Of a DNA stretch of 64,000 nucleotides, positions 16,009 to 24,723 are shown in pieces. Origin of the DNA: Solirubrobacteraceae bacterium (lineage in GTDB: Bacteria > Actinomycetota > Thermoleophilia > Solirubrobacterales > Solirubrobacteraceae); the NCBI GenBank assembly GCA_031177685.1, contig JAPSGI010000007.1, positions 1 through 64,000 on the forward strand, read 5' to 3'. The notes beneath the pieces are model-generated. The model saw only the letters and a program-made list of their open reading frames with translations. It was not told where the DNA came from and searched no databases. Both the position numbers and the translations under genes were made by a program. Position 1 is the stretch's first letter. Each line of letters begins with the position of its first letter.

Positions 16009-17013
16009 TCAGCCCTCCAGCTCGAACAGGTGGTACCAGTCGTCGCCCATGATCACGAGTTCCGCCACCGCGGGGTCGTCCACCACCGGTTCGTGGCGCA
16101 CGCGCCGGTAGCCCGCGGCCTCCAGGGCGGGCAGGAAGTCGCGCTCGCCGTGGTCGACCTCGTGGGTGAGCAGATCGGGGCCGTGGTTGGGGACGACGAG
16201 CAGGCGGGGCACGCGCAGGTCGGCCAGCCACCGCCCCCACCACGCGACCGCCTCGTACGTGCACTCCGAGAAGGAGTGCACGTTGACCGCCAGGTCGAAG
16301 TCGCCCGGGCGCAGCTCGTCGTCGAGGCGGTGCAGCGGCACGACGCGCGCCGGCGGGCACACGCCGCGGTGGCGCAGGTACCACTCCGCCAGGAACGTCG
16401 ACTCGGGGATCGCGTCCACGCAGCAGTAGTCGGCCAGGTTGTCGAAGGCACCGACCGCGCGGTGGGCCAGCCGGCCGTAGCCGGCGCCGACGTCGAGGAC
16501 GCGGAACGCCTCGCGGCCCGAGACGCCGAGCGCGCGCTCCACGTAGTTGAGCTCCAGCACCGACTCCAGCAGGTCGCGGCTCACACGCGGCTCGCCGGGG
16601 TACTCGAACGTCCAGCAGCCGAAGGCGCCGTCCTCGGCCAGCCGCGGCAGCAGCCCCAGGTCGTCGCGCGCCGCGACGTGGCGCAGCAGCACGAAGTAGC
16701 GCAGCCGCGTCACCCGTGGCAGCTCGCGGTCGTGCCAGGTGATCAGCGTCTCGCCGCGAAACCACGGCAGCTCGAGGAAGCGGTCCACGGCCGCGGCGTG
16801 CCAGCGCGACGGACGCAGCGCCGGCAGATCGAGCGCCGCGTAGGCCTCGCGCAGCTCGCGCAGGCGCGGGTTGTCCGCGCGCAGCTGCGCCTCCGCGCCG
16901 GGCGGCAGCGGCACCGACGTGTCGAACTTCGACGTCATGTAGCGGCGGTCGTCGTCGGTGAGGCGCACCAGCTCCGCGCCGGAGGGGTGCGCGGGGCGCC
17001 GGCGCAGCCTCAT
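16009..17013 (-). CDS. Class I SAM-dependent methyltransferase (putative sugar O-methyltransferase)
   Basis: A 334-residue protein. An alpha-helical N-terminal half (to about residue 175, with YMTSKFDTSVPLP and RETLITWHDRELPRVTRLRYF) precedes a Rossmann SAM domain with motif I VLDVGAGYGRLAH. Acidic and aromatic motifs follow (YCCVDAIPESTFLAEWYLRHRG, FDLAVNVHSFSECTYEAV). The layout matches putative sugar O-methyltransferases found in O-antigen clusters. Its ATG overlaps the stop of the FkbM gene (ATGA) and its own stop is one base before the GT8 start. No membrane segments. Confidence 0.8.
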   Translation of the reverse strand: MRLRRRPAHPSGAELVRLTDDDRRYMTSKFDTSVPLPPGAEAQLRADNPRLRELREAYAALDLPALRPSRWHAAAVDRFLELPWFRGETLITWHDRELPRVTRLRYFVLLRHVAARDDLGLLPRLAEDGAFGCWTFEYPGEPRVSRDLLESVLELNYVERALGVSGREAFRVLDVGAGYGRLAHRAVGAFDNLADYCCVDAIPESTFLAEWYLRHRGVCPPARVVPLHRLDDELRPGDFDLAVNVHSFSECTYEAVAWWGRWLADLRVPRLLVVPNHGPDLLTHEVDHGERDFLPALEAAGYRRVRHEPVVDDPAVAELVIMGDDWYHLFELEG

Positions 17014-17777
17014 GGCGCCTCGTCGTGGACGGAGACGCCGGGGACGCCGGGTCGCAGGCGCCGCCAGAACGCCGTGAGCGGGTCGTCGGCCCGCGGCTGC
17101 AGGCACCACGTGTCGAACCCCTCCTCCAGCGTCTCCCAGCCCGCCGCCTCCAGGCGCGCTCGAGTCGCGAAGCGGTCCTCGGGAGTCAGATGGAAGTGCT
17201 CGTAGACGAGCAGCCGCGGCCGGTGCGCCTCCAGGTCGATGGAGCGCAGGATCTCGTGGTCGCAGCCCTCGGCGTCGATCGCCACGAGGTCCGGCTCGCG
17301 CCCTCCGTGCCGGGCCAGCAGCGTGTCGAAGCTCAGGACCGGCACCTCGGTCGCCGTCAGGCGCTCCTCCATCCCGGGGATCTTGCGCGCGTGGCTGAGC
17401 ACCGTCTCGCGCGAGAGCGAGCCGATCCCGTCGTACCAGTCCGGCAGCTGCGCGCGCTCCCCCGCGGGCGCCTCGGTGACGTGGAAGAACGGCGCCCGGC
17501 CGTCCTGCGGGCCGATCGCCGCGTTCTCCAGCTCGACGCGGTCGGCCACCCCCGCGTAGTTGCGCCGCAGGCGCTCGAACACGTAGGGCACCGGCTCCAC
17601 CATCACGCCGCGCCACGGGCGCGACAGGATCAGCGGCCGCAGGTGGTCGTGCTGCTCGCCGTCGTTGGAGCCGATCTCCACGAAGAAGGCGCGCGGGTAC
17701 GCGCGCGCGAAGGCGCGCAGCAGCTTGGGGGCGGCCAGGCGCCGCTCGATCCGCCACCGGCGCCAGCGCGCGATCAC
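17010..17777 (-). CDS. FkbM family methyltransferase
   Basis: A 255-residue SAM-dependent methyltransferase. Motif I is FVEIGSNDGEQHDHL, with MVEPVPYVFERLRRNY next, then the FkbM-type LVAIDAEGCDHEIL (DxEG) and PRLLVYEHFHL. FkbM enzymes methylate hydroxyls of polyketides and glycans. The start GTG 17777 overlaps the preceding stop (GTGA) and the stop overlaps the next start (ATGA), so three consecutive genes are translationally coupled. The N-terminal 25 residues are strongly basic. Confidence 0.87.
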   Translation of the reverse strand: MIARWRRWRIERRLAAPKLLRAFARAYPRAFFVEIGSNDGEQHDHLRPLILSRPWRGVMVEPVPYVFERLRRNYAGVADRVELENAAIGPQDGRAPFFHVTEAPAGERAQLPDWYDGIGSLSRETVLSHARKIPGMEERLTATEVPVLSFDTLLARHGGREPDLVAIDAEGCDHEILRSIDLEAHRPRLLVYEHFHLTPEDRFATRARLEAAGWETLEEGFDTWCLQPRADDPLTAFWRRLRPGVPGVSVHDEAP

Positions 17778-18499
17778 GGCCGCCGCGCCACCACGGCGAA
17801 GACGAGGGCGTTGAGATCCTTGCTCGCGCGCGGCTCCACGCGGTCGGCCAGGGCGACCAGTCCCTGGCAGAGGAGGGCGAAGGGCGCGCGCAGCGGCACG
17901 GGCAGGCGCCAGTACACCGCGTCCTGGAAGAACTGCAGTCCGGTCGCGGCCAGCCCCATGATTCCCTCGAAGCGCACGATCTCCAGCCCGGCGTCCTGCA
18001 CCGCCTTGCGCAGGCCCGAGCACGTCCAGCGCCAGTGGTCGACCGGGTCGGGGTGCCACACCATCAGCCCGTGCGTGGAGAGCAGCATGCGTCCGCCCGG
18101 TCGCAGGACGCGGTGGCACTCGGCCAGGTAGCGCGCCGGGTCCTCGACGTGCTCGAGCACCTGGGTGGAGAGGACGGCGTCGAAGCTCGCGTCCGCCACG
18201 GGGACGCTGCCGTCGGGCGCGATCGTGACCGCGGCGCGCGGGTTGCCGGGGAGGTCGGCGCCGACCACCTCCGCGCCGGGGGCGAAGAAGTCCCGGTAGG
18301 GCATGTCGGCGCACCCGAAGTCCAGCACCCGGCCGGTGTCGCCGACCTGCAGATCGGCGGCGAGCCGGCGCAGCGCGGCGGGCAGCGCGCGCGCGATGTG
18401 GGCGAGCCGGTGCCACGGTCGGGCTCCACGCACGTCCCCGCGCGCGCCCGCGAGGAAGCGCGGCGCCTCGCGCGCCGCCGGCGGCGTGCTCGTGCTCAC
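17774..18499 (-). CDS. Methyltransferase type 11 family protein
   Basis: A 241-residue class I SAM methyltransferase, first gene of the four-gene operon. SAM motif I is VLDFGCADMPYRDFFAPG, motif II GAEVVGADLP, and the post-II stretch FDAVLSTQVLEHVEDPARYLAECHRVLRPGG is classic for Methyltransf_11. It also carries HGLMVWHPDPVDHWRWT, seen in glycan-cluster methyltransferases. Start GTG 18499 lies eight bases after TACAGT, with no Shine-Dalgarno. The substrate is unknown but probably shared with its neighbours. Confidence 0.85.
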   Translation of the reverse strand: MSTSTPPAAREAPRFLAGARGDVRGARPWHRLAHIARALPAALRRLAADLQVGDTGRVLDFGCADMPYRDFFAPGAEVVGADLPGNPRAAVTIAPDGSVPVADASFDAVLSTQVLEHVEDPARYLAECHRVLRPGGRMLLSTHGLMVWHPDPVDHWRWTCSGLRKAVQDAGLEIVRFEGIMGLAATGLQFFQDAVYWRLPVPLRAPFALLCQGLVALADRVEPRASKDLNALVFAVVARRP

Positions 18500-18507
18500 G
18501 GCGCAGG

Positions 18508-18513
18508 ACTGTA
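18508..18513 (-). promoter_or_regulatory. -10 element of the methyltransferase/GT8 operon
   Basis: TACAGT (minus strand), eight bases before GTG 18499; 14 bases from the opposite-strand hexamer at 18528. Confidence 0.5.
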
Positions 18514-18527
18514 GCCCTCGGACGGGA

Positions 18528-18533
18528 TAGGGT
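18528..18533 (+). promoter_or_regulatory. -10 element of the membrane-protein gene at 18540
   Basis: TAGGGT, six bases before ATG 18540, with no ribosome-binding site. Confidence 0.55.
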
Positions 18534-18539
18534 CGGCGC

Positions 18540-19061
18540 ATGACGCGCAAGCGCTGGCTGTGGGTGCTGGGGCTCGCGTCGCTCGCGCTGCTCGCGGTGC
18601 TGGCCGCGATCGACGCCCGGCTGATGGACGAGGGCGACTTCGGGATCATCGACTTCGAGCTGGCGGGCAGCCGCGCGGACGCGGAGGAGATGCTGGCCGC
18701 CTGGGGGCCCGAAGGCCGCGACGACGCGCGGCTGTCGCTGTGGCTGGACTACCCCTACATCGTGGCCTACGGCGCCTTCTGGGTCCTCGCGGTGGCGGCG
18801 GTGCGCGACCTGGCCCGCCGGCGCGCCTGGCGGCGCTTCGCCGGCCTCGGCGCGATCGCGGTCGCGTTCCCGATCGGCGCGGCGGCGTGCGATGCCCTGG
18901 AGAACGTCGGGCTCCTGCTGGTGATCGGGGATCACGGTCGCGACTGGGCCGCGCCGGTCGCGATGGGGTTCGCGGTGGCGAAGTTCGCCCTGCTCGCCGC
19001 GACCGTCGCCTACGTGCTCGCCGGGCTCGCGCGCGTCGCGTGGGCGCGCCTCGCGCGCTGA
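18540..19061 (+). CDS. Small integral membrane protein of unknown function
   Basis: Not recognised. 173 residues with four predicted membrane helices: residues 5-25, about 75-93, about 103-125 and about 140-165. A long extracytoplasmic loop between helices 1 and 2 is rich in acidic residues (LMDEGDFGIIDFELAGSRADAEEM). Helices 3 and 4 are separated by ACDALENVGLLLVIGDHG. ATG 18540 follows TAGGGT by six bases, a leaderless-type start. It is convergent with the quinone-oxidoreductase gene, whose stop lies two bases beyond. Confidence 0.75.
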   Translation: MTRKRWLWVLGLASLALLAVLAAIDARLMDEGDFGIIDFELAGSRADAEEMLAAWGPEGRDDARLSLWLDYPYIVAYGAFWVLAVAAVRDLARRRAWRRFAGLGAIAVAFPIGAAACDALENVGLLLVIGDHGRDWAAPVAMGFAVAKFALLAATVAYVLAGLARVAWARLAR

Positions 19062-19062
19062 G

Positions 19063-20052
19063 CTACGCGGCCACGTCGAGCACGACCTTGCCCGTCGCGC
19101 CGCGCCCGTCGATGATCTTGAGCGCGTCGGCCGCGCGGTCCAGGGGAAAGCGCGCGCCCACGAGCGGCCGGACGAAGCCGTCCGCGATCAGGCCGTCCAG
19201 CTGCGCGCCGATCTCGCGGCAGGTGTCCGGCTTGCCCATCACGTAGGCGCCCCACCCCGCGCCGATCACCTCGGTGTTGTTGAGCAGCAGGCGGTTGACC
19301 TTCACCTCGGGGATGGACCCGCCGGTGAACCCGACCACGGCCACGCGCCCACCCTCGGCCAGCGAGCGCAGGCTGTCGGTGAAGCGCTCGCCGCCGACGG
19401 GGTCGAGCACCATGTCCACGCCGCCGCCCGAGAGCTCCTTGGCCTGGTCCTTCCACGGTCCGTCGGCGCGCAGCACCTCGTCGGCGCCCGCCTCACGCGC
19501 GACCGTCTCCTTGTCGTCGGAGGACACGACCGCGATCGTGCGCGCGCCCAGTCCCCTGGCGACCTGCAGCGTGGCCGTCCCCACGCCTCCGGCGGCCCCG
19601 TGCACCAGCACGGTCTCGCCCTCGCGCAGGCGCCCGCGCAGCCTCAGCGCGAAGTACGCCGTGTGGTAGTTGAGGACCAGCGCGGCGCCCTGCGCGAAGT
19701 CCAGCGCGTCCGGCAGCGCGAAGACCAGGAACTCCGGCGCCACCGCGACCTCGGCGAACCCGCCGAGCATGCACATGGCGGCCACGCGGTCCCCCGCGCG
19801 CACGCCGGCTCCTTCGGGCGCGCTGCGCACAGTCCCGGCGACCTCGCTGCCCGGGACGAAGGGAAGTTCCGGCCGCAGCTGGTACTGCCCACGGGTCTGG
19901 AGCACCTCGGGAAACGAGACCCCGGCCGCCTTGACCTCCACCACGACGCCGCGGCCCGGCGTGAGCATGTGCGCCGGCTCGGGCTCGGGCAGCTCGACGT
20001 GCGCCAGCGCCGAGTCGGGGCCGGTCAGCTCGGTGATCTGGACCGCCTTCAC
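19063..20052 (-). CDS. NADPH:quinone oxidoreductase-like medium-chain reductase
   Basis: A 329-residue zinc-free MDR-family enzyme predicted to reduce quinones or enones with NADPH. The N-terminal catalytic domain shows GVSFPEVLQTRGQYQ and LPFVPGSEVAGTV. The nucleotide fold has VLVHGAAGGVGTATLQ near residue 150 and VVSSDDKETVAREAGAD. The Cys/His ligands of zinc alcohol dehydrogenases are absent. The start is GTG 20052, with TAGGGT seven bases upstream inside the 13-base gap after the ceramidase gene, so it can be transcribed separately. Confidence 0.88.
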   Translation of the reverse strand: MKAVQITELTGPDSALAHVELPEPEPAHMLTPGRGVVVEVKAAGVSFPEVLQTRGQYQLRPELPFVPGSEVAGTVRSAPEGAGVRAGDRVAAMCMLGGFAEVAVAPEFLVFALPDALDFAQGAALVLNYHTAYFALRLRGRLREGETVLVHGAAGGVGTATLQVARGLGARTIAVVSSDDKETVAREAGADEVLRADGPWKDQAKELSGGGVDMVLDPVGGERFTDSLRSLAEGGRVAVVGFTGGSIPEVKVNRLLLNNTEVIGAGWGAYVMGKPDTCREIGAQLDGLIADGFVRPLVGARFPLDRAADALKIIDGRGATGKVVLDVAA

Positions 20053-20059
20053 CGGCGCG

Positions 20060-20065
20060 ACCCTA
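20060..20065 (-). promoter_or_regulatory. -10 element of the quinone oxidoreductase-like gene
   Basis: TAGGGT (minus strand), abutting the ceramidase stop codon and seven bases before GTG 20052. Confidence 0.5.
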
Positions 20066-22291
20066 CTAGCGCAGCGTCAGCGCGTTGGCCGACCGGTTGC
20101 CCCAGTGGTCGCGGCCCGCGCCCGCGGCGAGGCGGACCGGGGCGCCCGGCGGCGCCGCGACCGTGAACACGCGGCCCGCGGGGCGGGTCACGGTGACGCT
20201 GCGCGAGCCGACCTCGAACGTGGCCGTCCCGCCGTTCACGTGGCGCGGGCGCCACGTCAGGTCGACGTCGCGGATCGCCTCGGGGTACTCCAGGACGGCG
20301 GCGACGTGGCCGGGCGGCGCGGGCGCGGCCACCGCGCGCAGGGCGGCGCTCGGCGCGATCTCGAAGGACGTGGTGACGAAGCGGTAGCGCTTGCCCGTGA
20401 CGGCGAAGCGGTACGTGCCCGCCGGGGCGAACAGCGGGACCTCCCACTCCGCCCCGTGGCGCCCCGCGGCGTCCACGCGCCACAGCAGGTTGAGTCCCAG
20501 GTCGTCGTCGTAGGCGACCCAGTGCCCCTTGCGCCAGCGCTCGACCGTCACGAACGCCCGGTCCACCGGTCGGTCGTAGCCCCGCGGACCGCCCTGCCAG
20601 GCGACGCCGGCGCGCGCCAGGCGCTCGTAGCGCGGGCCCGGCGGAGAGAGAAGGGTCGCGGCCGCCGCGCCGTCCGGGTACGGCGGCCCGTCCGGGCGCA
20701 CGCCGTTGGTGGGATCGAACGGGACCGGCGGCGGTGCGGGCTCGCCGCGCACGAGCCGGCCCGCCAACTTGGCCAGCTCGTCGCGGATCAGCACCGAGGA
20801 CAGCCGCCCGAATTGCGTGCTGCCGCCCTCGTAGTGCTGGCGGTCGTACTCCTCGGGGGTGGTGAAGTAGTGGACGAACTCGTTGGCGATGCCGGCGATC
20901 GCCACGCGCTCGACCTTCGCGCCGGCGATCGCCGACTCCACGGCGCGGCGGATCCGCGCACCGGCCTCCTTGGTCCCCTCGCCCGGCACCGAGACGATCA
21001 GCCCGCGTCCGACGCGCAGCGCCAGCAGCGGCACGACGTTGGGCAGCTCGCTGAAACCGGGCGAGGACCTCTTCACGCCGTGCGGGTCGCCGCGGTCGAA
21101 GCCCCGCGCGCCCTCGTAGTGCTGGCCGGTCACCTCGTAGAGCGGTCCGCGGTTCTCCTCCGAGCCGGTGAGGAAGGGCATGCCGATCTCCGAGCGGTCG
21201 GCGACACGCCCGCCCTCGACGTCCTGTCCGCAGAAGCACACGCGAGTCCAGCGGAAGTCCAGCGTGGGCGCGCGCTGCAGGCGCCGCCCGGCGCGCTTCC
21301 AGGCGCGCAGCATGGCGGCCGCCTCGACGCGTCCGACGAAGTCCGAGCCGGCGGGTCCGTGGTGGTCCATCCCCGCCGACATGTCGCCCTCGTTGGAGTT
21401 GCCGTAGACGTTGACGATCTCCTGACCGCGCCAGACCCGCCCGGCCGAGCGGACGCGCGCCTCGAACACCCGCAGCGCCGACGCGTGGTGGTCGCCGTTG
21501 TAGAAGCGGAAGCTGTGCTTGGTGACCGTGCCATGGTTGGCGAAGGTGGACCAGGCGCCGATCGGGATCCGCCGCCGGTGTCCGCGCCGGCGCACGAACT
21601 TGTCCACGCGCAGGACGTCGACCTCGGGGTCGATCGTGTGCTCGTAGCCACCGGGGTCCTCGGACTCGCGCCCCTCGCCGTACTCGCGGATCAGGTGGTG
21701 GTTGGCCAGGTGCGCCTCCAGCGAGCGGTTGCGGGTGAGGCGCAGGATGCGCGCGGAGCCCCAGGCCGCGGCGGCCGGTCCCAGGTCGTCGTCCGCGCGG
21801 CGGATCGCGGTGGCGATCCGCTCGGTGAGGAAGCGGTAGAGCTGACGGTCGGCCGGCGGGGGCTCGAGCAGGCGGACGAAGCTCAGCGGGTCGGTGATGG
21901 TCTCGCGGCTGGGGGCCGCGGTGTTGAGCGTGGGGTAGTTGGCGTAGCCGCCGGGGCCCGAGTGGGTGTGGGACGCCGAGATCAGGAGGTTGCGCTCGCT
22001 CAGCCCGCGCGCGGCCAGGCGCTCGCCGACGTGGCGGACCAACCCGCCCGGGACCATGAACAGGTCGACGGAGACGAGCGCGACCTTGCGCCCGCCGCTT
22101 TCCAGGACCAGCGCGCGGGCGTGCAGCCGCGTGTGCTGGCCGTGCGACACGCGGTCCTCGCGGGTCCAGCCGCCCAGGTAGTAGCCCGTCGCGGGCGTGA
22201 TGTCGGCCTTGCCGGCGCCGGCCCGCAGCGCCGCCTCGGCGGCGGGCGCCGTCAGCAGCGATGCCAGCAGCGCGGCGACCAGCGCGACCAT
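20066..22291 (-). CDS. Neutral/alkaline non-lysosomal ceramidase-like secreted protein
   Basis: A 741-residue exported amidase-family protein that would split ceramide-like N-acyl lipids. Residues 1-21 form a signal peptide ending AAEA. The domain begins LRAGAGKADITPATGYYLGGW, a hallmark of the family. It holds SASHTHSGPGGY (metal-site His residues), ANHGTVTKH and GNSNEGDMSAGMDHHG, the region around the catalytic Ser in known ceramidases. The C-terminal 150 residues form the beta-sandwich. The substrate in a bacterium is unproven; an acyl-amide from the environment or a membrane lipid are options. Its ATG overlaps the upstream lipoprotein stop by one base (TGATG). Confidence 0.85.
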   Translation of the reverse strand: MVALVAALLASLLTAPAAEAALRAGAGKADITPATGYYLGGWTREDRVSHGQHTRLHARALVLESGGRKVALVSVDLFMVPGGLVRHVGERLAARGLSERNLLISASHTHSGPGGYANYPTLNTAAPSRETITDPLSFVRLLEPPPADRQLYRFLTERIATAIRRADDDLGPAAAAWGSARILRLTRNRSLEAHLANHHLIREYGEGRESEDPGGYEHTIDPEVDVLRVDKFVRRRGHRRRIPIGAWSTFANHGTVTKHSFRFYNGDHHASALRVFEARVRSAGRVWRGQEIVNVYGNSNEGDMSAGMDHHGPAGSDFVGRVEAAAMLRAWKRAGRRLQRAPTLDFRWTRVCFCGQDVEGGRVADRSEIGMPFLTGSEENRGPLYEVTGQHYEGARGFDRGDPHGVKRSSPGFSELPNVVPLLALRVGRGLIVSVPGEGTKEAGARIRRAVESAIAGAKVERVAIAGIANEFVHYFTTPEEYDRQHYEGGSTQFGRLSSVLIRDELAKLAGRLVRGEPAPPPVPFDPTNGVRPDGPPYPDGAAAATLLSPPGPRYERLARAGVAWQGGPRGYDRPVDRAFVTVERWRKGHWVAYDDDLGLNLLWRVDAAGRHGAEWEVPLFAPAGTYRFAVTGKRYRFVTTSFEIAPSAALRAVAAPAPPGHVAAVLEYPEAIRDVDLTWRPRHVNGGTATFEVGSRSVTVTRPAGRVFTVAAPPGAPVRLAAGAGRDHWGNRSANALTLR

Positions 22292-22605
22292 CAGCCCTCG
22301 GTCACCCTCGCGATCGCGCTCTGCACCCGGTCGCGTCCGCCCGCGAAGTCCACGGCCAGCTGCCCGTCGTCCTCGACGATCCGCATCTCGACGCGCGCGG
22401 TCCGTCGCGTCTGCGAGCCGCGCAGCTGGCAGTGGAAGCTCGCCCCCGCGGCGCCGTCGACCTCGTCCGGGCAGTCCAGCCGCACGCCTTCGCGGGCCAG
22501 CTCCCGGTTCATCGCGCCGACGCCGCCGCTCACGTCGCTGCGCTCCTCGCCGCAGGCGGCGAGGCCGAGCGTCGCGAGCGCGGCGGCTATGGCCCGAAAA
22601 GCCAT
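22291..22605 (-). CDS. Small lipoprotein, DUF4333-like
   Basis: A 104-residue lipoprotein. The signal peptide MAFRAIAAALATLGLAACGEE has a lipobox with Cys near residue 18. The mature part shows the DUF4333 pattern: a helix, VRLDCPDEVDGAAGASFHCQL with two Cys that may form a disulfide, then strands ending VRIVEDDGQL-like. Members are common in actinobacteria, with no established function. It is translationally coupled to the ceramidase (TGATG), which suggests it helps anchor, fold or regulate that enzyme. Confidence 0.75.
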   Translation of the reverse strand: MAFRAIAAALATLGLAACGEERSDVSGGVGAMNRELAREGVRLDCPDEVDGAAGASFHCQLRGSQTRRTARVEMRIVEDDGQLAVDFAGGRDRVQSAIARVTEG

Positions 22606-22672
22606 GCGCTGAAGGTTGCCGCAGATCCACGCGTGCCGCCGCAGGTCGCCGCCCGCCCGGTAGCGTGGAGGT

Positions 22673-23494
22673 GTGTCTGAGGCGGCGCGCGAGCTCGCGG
22701 GCGGGATCTCGTACCGGGACACCGGGCCGGTCCCGGCGGGCGGTCCCGCGGTGCTGTGCCTGCACGGCTGGCCGCAGAGCTCGTACATGTGGCGCCATCT
22801 GCTTCCCGCGCTCGGCTCGGCGGGTCGCCACGCGCTGGCGCCGGACCTTCCCGGCTTCGGCGACTCGCCGGCCGACTCGCCCGGGACGTGGGCGCGGCAC
22901 GTGGAGGCGGTCGACCGCTTCCACCGCGAGGCGGGCCTCGAGCGCGTCGTGCTGGTGGTCCACGACACCGGCGGCGCCATCGGCCTGCGCTGGGCGTGCG
23001 ATCGCCCGGAGGCCGTCGCGGCGCTGGTGATCACGAACACGGGGTTCTTCCCCGACTACGAGTGGCACGCGATCGCCCAGACCATGCGGACCCCCATGCA
23101 GGGCGAGGCGCTCGTGGACAGCCTCTCGCGCGACGGGCTCGCCACGCTGCTGCAGGAATCCTCGGACGGCATCGACGACCGCGCGGTGGACGAGTACTGG
23201 AAGGCGTTCTCCACCGCGGAGAACCGCCGCGGCATGCTCGAGCTCTATCGCTCGTTCGACCTGGACGAGCTGCGGCCGTACGAGGGAAGGCTCGCGGCGC
23301 TGGGGGTCCCCACGCTGATCCTGTGGGGCGAGCAGGACGACTACCTGCCGCGCGACTACGCCTCGCGCTTCGCCGGCGAGATCCCGGGCGCCGAGCTCGT
23401 GTCGCTCGACGCAGGCCATTTCCTCTTCGAGGACGAGCCCGAGCGCTGCGCGCGGGAGATCGTCGACTTCCTGCGCGATTCCGATCCGCGATGA
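22673..23494 (+). CDS. Haloalkane dehalogenase/epoxide hydrolase-like alpha/beta hydrolase
   Basis: A 273-residue alpha/beta hydrolase with an aspartate nucleophile. Seen: the oxyanion motif LHGWPQSSYMWRHL, the nucleophile elbow VVHDTGGAIG with Asp near residue 103, the acid in LWGEQDDYLP and the catalytic His in LDAGHFLFEDEPE. The Asp elbow points to C-halogen or epoxide hydrolysis rather than esters, but the halide-binding Trp pair cannot be confirmed here. GTG start with TAGCGT six bases upstream. The patatin gene overlaps its stop (ATGA), so they are co-translated. Confidence 0.85.
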   Translation: MSEAARELAGGISYRDTGPVPAGGPAVLCLHGWPQSSYMWRHLLPALGSAGRHALAPDLPGFGDSPADSPGTWARHVEAVDRFHREAGLERVVLVVHDTGGAIGLRWACDRPEAVAALVITNTGFFPDYEWHAIAQTMRTPMQGEALVDSLSRDGLATLLQESSDGIDDRAVDEYWKAFSTAENRRGMLELYRSFDLDELRPYEGRLAALGVPTLILWGEQDDYLPRDYASRFAGEIPGAELVSLDAGHFLFEDEPERCAREIVDFLRDSDPR

Positions 23495-24672
23495 CCCAGC
23501 CGGCAGGGATTCCCGCCGGCGTGGCGCGCGGCGTCGAGCCGGTCCGGCAGATACCCACCGACCCGCCCGGCGACGCGCCCACCGAGAAGGTCGGCCTCTG
23601 CCTGTCCGGCGGCGGGTACCGCGCCATGCTCTTCCACCTCGGCGCGCTCAAGCGCCTCAACGAGGCCGAGCTGCTGGCGGACCTCGACCGCGTGTCCAGC
23701 GTCTCGGGCGGCTCGATCACGGCGGCGACGCTGGGGCTGCGCTGGCGCGACCTCGCGTGGCGCGACGGCGTGGCGGTCAACCTCGACGAGCTGGTCGTGG
23801 AGCCGGTGCGCGCGCTGGCCCGCCACACGATGGACGTCGGCTCGGTGCTGCGCGGCACGCTTCCCTTCACCTCGGTGGGCGAGCGAGTGGCGGACGCCTA
23901 CCGCGAGCACCTGCTCGGCGACGCGACGCTCCAGGACCTGCCGGACGACCGCAGCGGCCCGCGCTTCGTGATCTGCGCCACGAACCTGGAGTCGGGCGCC
24001 CTGTTTCGCTTCTCGCGGCCCTACGTCGCCGACTGGCGGGTCGGCCGGATCGAGAACTGGCCGATCCCCCTCGCGGACGCGGTCGCCGCCTCCTCCGCCT
24101 TCCCGCCGGTGCTGTCCCCGTTCGAGCTAGACCTCGCGGACGCGCCGTGGGAGAGCGTGGCGGGCAACGAGCTGACCGGGCCCGAGTACCGCGCCCGCAT
24201 CTCGCTGTCGGACGGCGGCGTGTACGACAACCTCGGTCTGGAGACCGTGTGGAAGCGCTGCGCGACCGTGCTCGTCTCCGACGGGGGCGGCCACATCGCC
24301 GACGACCCCGACCCGCCGCGCGACTGGCCTCGTCACACCATGCGCGTCCTCCAGGTCATCGACAACCAGGTGCGCTCCCTGCGCAAGCGCCAGACCGTCG
24401 CCAGCTACCGGCTACGGCTACGCAAGGGCGCCTACTGGGGCATCCGCTCGCACGTCGCCGACTACGGCCTCGACGACCCACTCGACTGCCCGCCGGACAA
24501 GACCCGCGCGCTCGCCGAGACGCCCACGCGGCTGCGCAAGCTCGACGACGCCCACCAGGAACGCCTCGTCAACTGGGGCTACGCGATCTGCGACACCGCC
24601 CTGCGCCGCTGGATCGACCGCAAGCTGCCGCGACCGGACGGCTTCCCGTATCCGGAGCGCGGCTTGGGATGA
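23491..24672 (+). CDS. Patatin-like phospholipase
   Basis: A 393-residue cytosolic patatin-family acyl hydrolase using a Ser-Asp dyad. Seen: the glycine-rich oxyanion loop LSGGGYRAMLFHLGAL near residue 40, the nucleophile elbow VSSVSGGSITAA (GxSxG), and the dyad aspartate in LSDGGVYDNLGLE near residue 240. It is longer than minimal patatins, with a C-terminal region of about 120 residues. The ATG overlaps the alpha/beta hydrolase stop. Together they may process lipids or acyl compounds in sequence. Confidence 0.9.
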   Translation: MTQPAGIPAGVARGVEPVRQIPTDPPGDAPTEKVGLCLSGGGYRAMLFHLGALKRLNEAELLADLDRVSSVSGGSITAATLGLRWRDLAWRDGVAVNLDELVVEPVRALARHTMDVGSVLRGTLPFTSVGERVADAYREHLLGDATLQDLPDDRSGPRFVICATNLESGALFRFSRPYVADWRVGRIENWPIPLADAVAASSAFPPVLSPFELDLADAPWESVAGNELTGPEYRARISLSDGGVYDNLGLETVWKRCATVLVSDGGGHIADDPDPPRDWPRHTMRVLQVIDNQVRSLRKRQTVASYRLRLRKGAYWGIRSHVADYGLDDPLDCPPDKTRALAETPTRLRKLDDAHQERLVNWGYAICDTALRRWIDRKLPRPDGFPYPERGLG

Positions 24673-24723
24673 GCCGGGGGTGTCTGTAGGGTGGCCGCGC
24701 AGAGTCCCGCGACCCTACTCGCA

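Noticed and set aside
19670-22612. A long open frame on the plus strand opposite the ceramidase gene
   Set aside because: Its product is low-complexity Arg/Ala/Gly/Val sequence with no motif; the minus strand encodes a complete ceramidase and lipoprotein.
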